Shown piece by piece: positions 58,419 to 64,000 of a stretch of 64,000 nucleotides of DNA; position 1 is the stretch's first letter, and each line of letters starts with the position of its first letter. The translations under genes and the position numbers were made by a program. This stretch comes from Psychromarinibacter sp048262455 (lineage in GTDB: Bacteria; Pseudomonadota; Alphaproteobacteria; Rhodobacterales; Rhodobacteraceae). Under the pieces are notes generated by a model. That model ran no database searches and was not told where the DNA came from. It saw only the letters and a list, made by a program, of their open reading frames with translations. The stretch is from positions 62,001 to 126,000 of the forward strand of contig JBLXFD010000001.1 in assembly GCA_048262455.1 (NCBI GenBank), written 5' to 3'.

Positions 58419-60686
58419 TCAGCGCCGCCGCAGCGCCTGCCAGACGCGGGCGGGGCTGGCGGGCATGTCCATGTGCTCGATCTGCAGCGCATCGCAGACC
58501 GCCGAGATGACAGCGGGCAGCGCGCCCACGGTTCCGGCCTCGCCCGCGCCCTTGGCCCCCAGCGGGTTGGTGGGGGTGGGGGAGGGACAGTGCAGGATGG
58601 CGGGCGCGGGCAGGTCGGCGGCGCGGGGCAGGGCGTAGTCCATGAAGCTGCCGGTCAGCAGCTGGCCCTCGGGGTCGTGGACGATCCGCTCCATCAACGC
58701 CTGCCCGGCGCCCTGGGCGATGCCGCCGTGCACCTGCCCCTCGGCCAGCGCCGGGTGCAGGACGGTGCCGATGTCCTCGGCCACCACGTAGCGCGTCACC
58801 TCGACCGCGCCGGTCTCCGGGTCCACCTCGACCTCGCAGACATGGCAGCCGTTGGGGAAGGTGGCGTCGTCCGGGGCGTGGATGCCCTTGGCCGACAGGC
58901 CGGGGCGGGCGCGCGCCAGTTCCGCCCAGGTCAGCGCGGCGTTGCTGCCGGGGGCGCGGAAGGTGCCTTCGTCGAAGTCCACCGCTGCCACCTTCAGCAC
59001 CTCGGCCGCCGCGGCGCGGGCCGTCTCGATCAGCTGTTCCGCCACCCGCGTCAGCGCGGTCCCCGCGCTCTGCGCGCTGCGCGAACCCATGGAGCCGAAG
59101 CCGTCCTCAACCGCCGCGGTATCGTTCACCGTGACCGCGATGTCGCCGAAGTCCACTCCCGTCAGCCGCGCCGCCAGCGCGCCGAAGGTGGTGCGGTGGC
59201 CCTGGCCGCTGTCGCCGGTGCCCAGCCGCAGGTCCAGCCCGCCGGTCGCCGTCAGCCGCAGCTCGGCGAACTCGCCCGAGGGCTTGCCGTAGGGCCCGCC
59301 CGCCCCCTCGATCGCCATGGCCAGCCCGCTGCCGAACAGGCGCCCCCGCGCCTCGGCGGCGGCCCTGCGGGCGGCGCGGCCCTCCCGGTCGGCGGCGGTC
59401 AGCGCCCGGTCCAGCACCCGGGGGAAGTCGCCGGAATCGAAGTTGAAGCCAAGCGCCGTCACGTAGGGCACCTGCGCCGGCGGCACCATGTTGCGGCGCC
59501 GCAGCTCGGCCGGGTCCAGCCCCAGCCGGCGGGCGGCGATATCCACCAGCCGCTCGATGGTATAGGTCGCCTCTGGCCGCCCGGCGCCGCGGTAGGGCAC
59601 GGTGGGCTGAGTGTGGGTCAGCACCCCGGTAACCGTGAAACTCGCGGCGGGAATGCGGTAGACCCCGGTGATCCCGGCGTAGTGCATCACCGCCGGCACC
59701 AGCCCGTTGGGCGCGATGTAGCCGCCCAGCGCCGCGAAGGCCTCGGCCCGCAGCGCCAGGAAACGCCCCTCCGCGTCCAGCGCCAGCGCCGCGCGGGTCA
59801 GCCGGTCGCGGCCCTGGAAGTCCGACAGCATCCCCTCGGCCCGGCTGGCGGTCCAGCGCACCGGCCGCCCGGCCTGAAGGCAGGCCCAGGTGGCCAGCGC
59901 CGCCTCCCGTGCCGGGGAGTTGCGCATCCCGAAGGCGCCGCCGATGTCGATCCGGGGCATGCGCACGTCCCCCGGCGACAGTCCCGGCACCAGCGCGGCA
60001 ATGGCGTCGGCGTAGCGGTGGCCCACCTGGCTGCCGATCCGCAGGGTGACGCCGCCCGCCTCGGGCACCGCCAGCAGGGCCCGCGGCTCCAGCGGGCAGG
60101 CGGCGACGCGGGTGATGTCCAGTTCCGCCTCGACCACGTGGGCGGCGCGGGCAAAGGCGGCCTCGACCGCCGCGGCGTCGCCGTTTTCCACGCGGAAGGC
60201 GCGGTTGTCGGGGATGCCCGGCCAGACCGGCGGCGCGTCCGGCGCCAGCGCGGCGGCGAGGGTGACGGCGGCGGGGGCGGCGGCGATCTCCAGCCCCACC
60301 GCCTCGGCCGCGTCCTGCGCCTGTTGCGGGGTCTTGGCCAGCACGGCGGCCACGGGATCGCCCGCGAACTGCACGTGACCGGTGGCGAGGATGGGGCAAG
60401 GCGCCTCTGTCATCTCGCCGCCGCCGGGGTGCGGGAAACGGAAGCTGCTGCGCAGCAGACCCATTCCTGCCGCCGCGAGGTCCGCGCCGGTCCAGACCGC
60501 CGCCACCCCGGGCATCGCCCGCGCGTCCTCTACCTCCAGCACCTCGATCCGGCCCGCCGCCACGGGGGCGCGCACCAGCACCATGTGCAGCGCGCCGGGG
60601 GCGGGCACGTCGTCAACGAAACGCCCGGCGCCGGTCAGCAGCGCCGGGTCCTCGGTGCGGGGCGGGTGCTTGCCCCCCTCGCTCAC
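58419..60686 (-). CDS. Xanthine dehydrogenase/CoxL family molybdopterin-binding subunit (second orphan)
   Basis: 755 residues from a GTG overlapping the dehydratase stop (GTGA). RTEDPALLTGAGRFVDDV, IGGAFGMRN, PYRGAGRPEATYTIERLV, TGDSGQGHRTTFGALAA, and GAGEAGTVGALP with catalytic Glu716. Like the paralogue at 29465 it has the form II AYRGAGR-type loop and no adjacent FAD or 2Fe-2S subunit genes. It is the last gene of a four-gene operon; substrate unknown, possibly a heterocycle or aldehyde arising from the operon's other enzymes. Confidence 0.9.
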   Translation of the reverse strand: MSEGGKHPPRTEDPALLTGAGRFVDDVPAPGALHMVLVRAPVAAGRIEVLEVEDARAMPGVAAVWTGADLAAAGMGLLRSSFRFPHPGGGEMTEAPCPILATGHVQFAGDPVAAVLAKTPQQAQDAAEAVGLEIAAAPAAVTLAAALAPDAPPVWPGIPDNRAFRVENGDAAAVEAAFARAAHVVEAELDITRVAACPLEPRALLAVPEAGGVTLRIGSQVGHRYADAIAALVPGLSPGDVRMPRIDIGGAFGMRNSPAREAALATWACLQAGRPVRWTASRAEGMLSDFQGRDRLTRAALALDAEGRFLALRAEAFAALGGYIAPNGLVPAVMHYAGITGVYRIPAASFTVTGVLTHTQPTVPYRGAGRPEATYTIERLVDIAARRLGLDPAELRRRNMVPPAQVPYVTALGFNFDSGDFPRVLDRALTAADREGRAARRAAAEARGRLFGSGLAMAIEGAGGPYGKPSGEFAELRLTATGGLDLRLGTGDSGQGHRTTFGALAARLTGVDFGDIAVTVNDTAAVEDGFGSMGSRSAQSAGTALTRVAEQLIETARAAAAEVLKVAAVDFDEGTFRAPGSNAALTWAELARARPGLSAKGIHAPDDATFPNGCHVCEVEVDPETGAVEVTRYVVAEDIGTVLHPALAEGQVHGGIAQGAGQALMERIVHDPEGQLLTGSFMDYALPRAADLPAPAILHCPSPTPTNPLGAKGAGEAGTVGALPAVISAVCDALQIEHMDMPASPARVWQALRRR

Positions 60687-61699
60687 GCGCCGTCGCCGTA
60701 GGTGGCCAGCGCCTCGGCGAACATCGCGCCGTCCACGTTGCCGCCCGAGGCGACGGCGATTACCGCCTCGCCCTCGACCGCCTCCGGCAGGTACAGCGCC
60801 GCCGCCAGCGCCACCGCGCCGCCGGGTTCCAGCACGATCTTCAGCCGGGTGAAGGCGGCGGCCATGGCGCGCAGGCACAGCGCGTCGGGCACCGCGATGC
60901 CGGGGCCGCAAAGCCGGTGCATGACCGGGAAGGTCAGCTGCCCCGGCTCCGGCGTGACGATGGCGTCGCAGATGGACCCGGTCAGCGCTTCGTTGCGGCG
61001 GATCTCGCCGGCGGCGATCGAGCGGGCGGTGTCGTCGAACCCCTCGGGTTCCACCGGCCGGGCGCGCAGGCCGGGGGCGCGCGCCTCCAGCGCCAGCGCG
61101 ATGCCCGAGGTCAGCCCGCCGCCGCCGCAGCAGACCAGCACGTCGGCCGCGTCCACCCCGGCCTCGGCGGCCTGCGCCGCGATTTCCAGCCCCGCGGTGC
61201 CTTGGCCGGCGATCACCTGCGGGTTGTCGAAGGGCTTGATCAGCGTCAGCCCGCGTTCCTCGGCCAGCCGCGCCCCCAGCGCGTCCCGGTCCTCGCCGGC
61301 GCGGTCGTACAGCACCACCTCGGCCCCCAGCGCGCGGGTATTGGCGATCTTCAGCTGCGGCGCGTCGCGGGGCATGACGATGACCGAGGGCACCCCGTGC
61401 CGCCGCGCCGCCTCTGCCACCCCCTGCGCGTGGTTGCCCGAGGAAAAGGCGATGACCCCGCGCGCCCGCTGCGCTTCGGGCAGGGCCGAGACGGCGGACC
61501 AGCCGCCGCGGAACTTGAAGGACCCGGTGTGCTGCAGGCACTCGGGCTTGACCAGCACCCGGCGGCCCGCGATCTCGTCGAGGAAGGGCGAGGACAGCAG
61601 CGGCGTGCGGCGAACAACGGGGGCCAGCCGGGCCTCTGCGGCCTCGATCAAGGCGATGTCGATTGTGACGGGAGCGGCGGCGGGGGTGTCTAGCGGCAT
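60683..61699 (-). CDS. PLP-dependent threonine/serine dehydratase family protein
   Basis: 338 residues, fold type II. The PLP lysine lies in TGSFKFRGGW (about 56-65), SSGNHAQGVAEAA is the substrate loop, and VCCGGGGLTSGIALALE binds the phosphate. Likely deaminates Thr/Ser or a related hydroxy-amino acid to the oxo acid; EutB of (hydroxy)ectoine use is another relative. ATG 61711, four codons earlier, is also possible; both overlap the hydrolase gene. Confidence 0.88.
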   Translation of the reverse strand: MPLDTPAAAPVTIDIALIEAAEARLAPVVRRTPLLSSPFLDEIAGRRVLVKPECLQHTGSFKFRGGWSAVSALPEAQRARGVIAFSSGNHAQGVAEAARRHGVPSVIVMPRDAPQLKIANTRALGAEVVLYDRAGEDRDALGARLAEERGLTLIKPFDNPQVIAGQGTAGLEIAAQAAEAGVDAADVLVCCGGGGLTSGIALALEARAPGLRARPVEPEGFDDTARSIAAGEIRRNEALTGSICDAIVTPEPGQLTFPVMHRLCGPGIAVPDALCLRAMAAAFTRLKIVLEPGGAVALAAALYLPEAVEGEAVIAVASGGNVDGAMFAEALATYGDGA

Positions 61700-62514
61700 T
61701 GGTCGATCCATTGGTGTATGACGGCAAGGGCCTCTGGTTCGTCGAGGAAGGGCACGTGGCCGCGCCCCGGCACCTCGGCGGCGATCATGTCGGGGCGGCG
61801 GCGGCGCATCCGGTCGAAGGTGGCGCGGGTCAGCAGGTCCGAGTTCTCGCCCCGCAGCGCCGCCAGCGGCAGCCCGGCAAGGGCCTCGAACATCGGCCAC
61901 ATGTTCACCGGCGCCAGCGAGGGCGTGTTCACCGTGCGCGCCAGCGCCGGGTCGTAGTTCAGCCGCAGCCCGCCTTCGTCGTCCGGCACGAGGTGGCGCT
62001 GCACCTCCTCCAGCCAGCGTTCCTGCGGCACGTCGCGGAAGCCGGTCATCATCCGGGCGCGGGCCTGCGCCGCCTGCGCGTGGGTTTTCACCGCCGGCTG
62101 CTTGCCGACGTAGCCGCGGATCAGCTCCAGCCCCTCCGGCGCCAGTTCCGGGCCGATGTCGTTCAGGCAGACGCCGATCAGCCGGTGCTTGACGGTCGAG
62201 GCCATCAGCATCGCCGCCAGCCCGCCGCGCGAGGTGCCGAGGATGGCCGCCTGCTCGATCTCCAGGTGGTTCATCAGCTCCAGCACGTCGCGGGCCTCGA
62301 CCGGCAGGATGTAGCTTTCGGGCGGCCCCCAGTCCGACCTGCCGCGGCCGCGGTAGTCGGGGCGGATGAGGCGCACGTCCCGCAGGTGCGGGGCGACGAA
62401 GTCGAAGTCGGTGCCGGCCCGGGTCAGCCCCGCGAGGCAGACCAGCGGCAGGCCCTCGCCTTCGTCGGTATAGGCCAGTTGCAGCCCGTCCGAGCTGGTG
62501 AAGAAGCGGCTCAC
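61690..62514 (-). CDS. Alpha/beta hydrolase
   Basis: 274 residues from a GTG overlapping the dehalogenase stop. Lid and core motifs: DYRGRGRSDWGPP, nucleophile elbow GTSRGG (Ser near residue 96), and PGRGHVPFLDEPEA with the catalytic His near 253. Length and layout fit the 3-oxoadipate enol-lactonase/haloalkane-type hydrolases. Substrate unknown; co-transcription with a haloacid dehalogenase is suggestive of xenobiotic or halo-organic metabolism. Confidence 0.87.
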   Translation of the reverse strand: MSRFFTSSDGLQLAYTDEGEGLPLVCLAGLTRAGTDFDFVAPHLRDVRLIRPDYRGRGRSDWGPPESYILPVEARDVLELMNHLEIEQAAILGTSRGGLAAMLMASTVKHRLIGVCLNDIGPELAPEGLELIRGYVGKQPAVKTHAQAAQARARMMTGFRDVPQERWLEEVQRHLVPDDEGGLRLNYDPALARTVNTPSLAPVNMWPMFEALAGLPLAALRGENSDLLTRATFDRMRRRRPDMIAAEVPGRGHVPFLDEPEALAVIHQWIDQCR

Positions 62515-63197
62515 CCCTGCGCTGCCAGCTCGGGGATGGTGGAGAGGTCGGAGAGCACCTTGTCCGGCCGCCAGTCCAGCCGGTCCACCGGCTGCCCGGC
62601 GCGGTTGACCCAGACGGTGCGGAAGCCGAAGCCGGCGGCATGGGCCGCGTCCCAGCCGTTGGACGAGACGAACAGCACCTCGGACGGCGCGCAGCCGAAG
62701 CGGGCGCCCACCAGCTCGTAGACCTTGCGGTGGGGCTTGAAGACGCCCACCTCCTCGACCGAGAGCACCGCGTCGAGGTATTCGCCGATCCCCGCGCTCT
62801 CCACCGCGCCCGCCAGCATCCGCGGCTCGCCGTTGGACAGGATCGCGGTGGCGCGGCCCTCCTGTTTCAGCGTGGCCAGCATCTGCGGCACCTCGGGGTA
62901 GGCGGCCAGCTCGAAGTACAGCGCCAGCAGGCGTTCGCGCAGTTCCGGATCGTCCAGCCCCTGCGCCTCGAGCGCCCAGTCCAGCCCGTCCTGCGTGACC
63001 TGCCAGAAGTCGGTATGGGCCCCGGCGACGGCACGCAGCCAGCTGTATTCCAGCTGCTTGCGCCGCCAGTCCTCGGCCAGCCGGGGCCAGGCCTCGGAGA
63101 GCTGCGGGAACGCGGCCTCCCCGGCCGCCTCGCGGGCGGCGGCGGCGACGTCGAAGAGGGTTCCGTAGGCATCGAAGACGCAGGTGGTAACGGGCAT
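62511..63197 (-). CDS. Haloacid dehalogenase type II
   Basis: 228 residues, hydrolysing L-2-haloacids to D-2-hydroxyacids. FDAYGTLFDV (8-17) has the Asp nucleophile with the dehalogenase-specific DAYGTLFD in place of DxDGT. AILSNGEPRML holds the Ser-Asn, VGVFKPHRKVYE the Lys, and LFVSSNGWDAAHAAGFGF the SSNxWD signature. GGAGCC lies 6 bases before the ATG. First gene of the operon. The frame stays open far upstream into repeat array 2, but no family residues lie there. Confidence 0.93.
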   Translation of the reverse strand: MPVTTCVFDAYGTLFDVAAAAREAAGEAAFPQLSEAWPRLAEDWRRKQLEYSWLRAVAGAHTDFWQVTQDGLDWALEAQGLDDPELRERLLALYFELAAYPEVPQMLATLKQEGRATAILSNGEPRMLAGAVESAGIGEYLDAVLSVEEVGVFKPHRKVYELVGARFGCAPSEVLFVSSNGWDAAHAAGFGFRTVWVNRAGQPVDRLDWRPDKVLSDLSTIPELAAQG

Positions 63198-63271
63198 GGC
63201 GGGCTCCTTCCGGCGGAAGACTGGCAGAAGCGGGGGGCGAGGGGAAGGGTGGGGGCTGTCCTTCCGATCGG

Positions 63272-64000
63272 CAAGAGCACCCGGCCCGGAACAAGGCGCG
63301 AAGCGCCGCCGGGCCAGCGCCCGTCCGTCCCCCGTGCGGGCGCTTCGTTGACGTTGGCGCGGGGGGGGGGTGGAGCGAAGGGGTGGCGGTGAGATAGAGT
63401 GAAGACCACCACCGTCACACGCGCCCACCCACGGACGGGCGCCGGCCCTCTGTTGTGACAAGAGCACCCGGCCCGGAACGAGGCGCGCAGCGCCGCCGGG
63501 CCAGCGCCCGTCCGTCCCCCGGGCGGGCGCTCCGTTGACGTTGGCGCGGGGGGTGGAGCGGGGACGTGGCGGTGCGATAAAGTGGCGACCACTAGCGGAG
63601 TGTGCGCCCACCCACGGCCGAGCGCTGTCCCTCTGATGTGACACGAGCACCCGGCCCGGAACAAGGCGCGCAGCGCCGCCGGGCCAGCGCCCGTCCGTCC
63701 GCCGGGCGGGCGCTTCTTCACCGTTCGCGCGGGGGTGGAGCGGGGAAGTGACGGTGCCATAAAGTACAGACCACCAACGGCAGGAGCGCCCACCCACGGA
63801 CGGGCGCCGGCCCTCTGTTGTGACAAAGGCACCCGGCCCGGAACAAGGCACGCAGTGCCGCCGGGCCAGCGCCCGTCCGCCCCCCGGGCGGGCGCTTCCT
63901 CACCGTCGGCGCGGGGGTGGAGCGACGACGTGGCGGTGCAATAAACCGCAGACCACCGGCGTCACATGCGCCCACCCACGGACGGGCGCTGCCCCTCTCA
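63272..64000. repeat. Tandem repeat array 2: at least four units of 182-187 bp, running off the window
   Basis: Units begin at 63272, 63459, 63642 and 63824 (periods 187, 183, 182); the last is cut by the window end. Each has GCACCCGGCCCGGAACAAGG leading into an outer GGCCCGG/CCGGGCC stem with an inner GGCGC/GCGCC stem. An inverted repeat AGCGCCCG…CGGGCGCT comes next, then a GTTGGCGCGGGG tract, a GCGATAAAG-type core, and GCGCCCACCCACGGACGGGC. Changing periods break any common reading frame. The roughly 70 bases before 63272 look like a decayed unit end. No gene is supported from 63198 to 64000. Confidence 0.9.

Noticed and set aside
63198..63851. Open frame extending the haloacid dehalogenase upstream through repeat array 2
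   Set aside because: The dehalogenase start at 63197 has a Shine-Dalgarno and the family N-terminus. The extension is repeat DNA with low stop probability, and other unit lengths break the frame.
1..64000. tRNA or rRNA genes, transposases, integrases
   Set aside because: None could be recognised by eye on either strand.

Overview
This window is very GC-rich by eye and tightly packed. It shows frequent ATGA, GTGA and TGATG start/stop overlaps, a SAM-II riboswitch, FolE2, tripartite tricarboxylate (TTT) transporters and a split leucine catabolic operon. Together these point to an alphaproteobacterium of the Rhodobacterales (Rhodobacter/Roseobacter type). It looks chromosomal. I see no rRNA, tRNA, CRISPR array, transposase or prophage.

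Layout. 69-6439: an M20 amidohydrolase, glmS and glmU for UDP-GlcNAc synthesis, phosphoglycolate phosphatase and a DegT-type aminotransferase. 6571-7854: an SH3b surface protein with a strong terminator, then an orphan Imm63-like immunity protein. 7911-18143: leucine catabolism (ivd, mccB, mccA) interleaved with DUF1622, flavodoxin, LprI, EcsC, nitronate monooxygenase, macrodomain and GST genes. 18299-19606: SAM-II riboswitch, attenuator and metZ. 20252-27461: folE2, MarC, a retropepsin-like protease, TrkH and an ABC-F ATPase. 27550-31771: two small envelope-type proteins, a formylglycine-generating enzyme (FGE) and an orphan molybdopterin hydroxylase subunit.

31853-40185 is a MarR-linked operon for anthranilate breakdown through 2-aminobenzoyl-CoA: a monooxygenase/reductase fusion, SDR, crotonase, acyl-CoA dehydrogenase, CoA ligase, tryptophan 2,3-dioxygenase and a RidA-family protein. 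A perfect palindrome lies just before it.

40286-55422 contains three successive transporter/sulfatase modules: a CUT2-type sugar ABC transporter with sulfatase 1; tctCBA with sulfatase 2; and tctCBA-gntR with sulfatase 3. A LysR gene stands between the two tct operons. All three sulfatases are Cys-type (CxPxR) and therefore need the FGE encoded 14-26 kb upstream. I read this as a sulfate-ester scavenging island whose substrates are unknown. 55492-63197: a poly-gamma-glutamate hydrolase, a class II glutamine amidotransferase, a YhiN-type flavoprotein and a minus-strand operon (haloacid dehalogenase, alpha/beta hydrolase, Ser/Thr dehydratase, molybdopterin hydroxylase).

The least explained DNA is a family of large tandem repeats with units of about 182-216 bp. 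It occurs as three separate arrays at 19639-20196, 25046-25570 and 63272-64000. The arrays have diverged in sequence but keep the same module order and the same orientation, and I cannot assign them to a known element.
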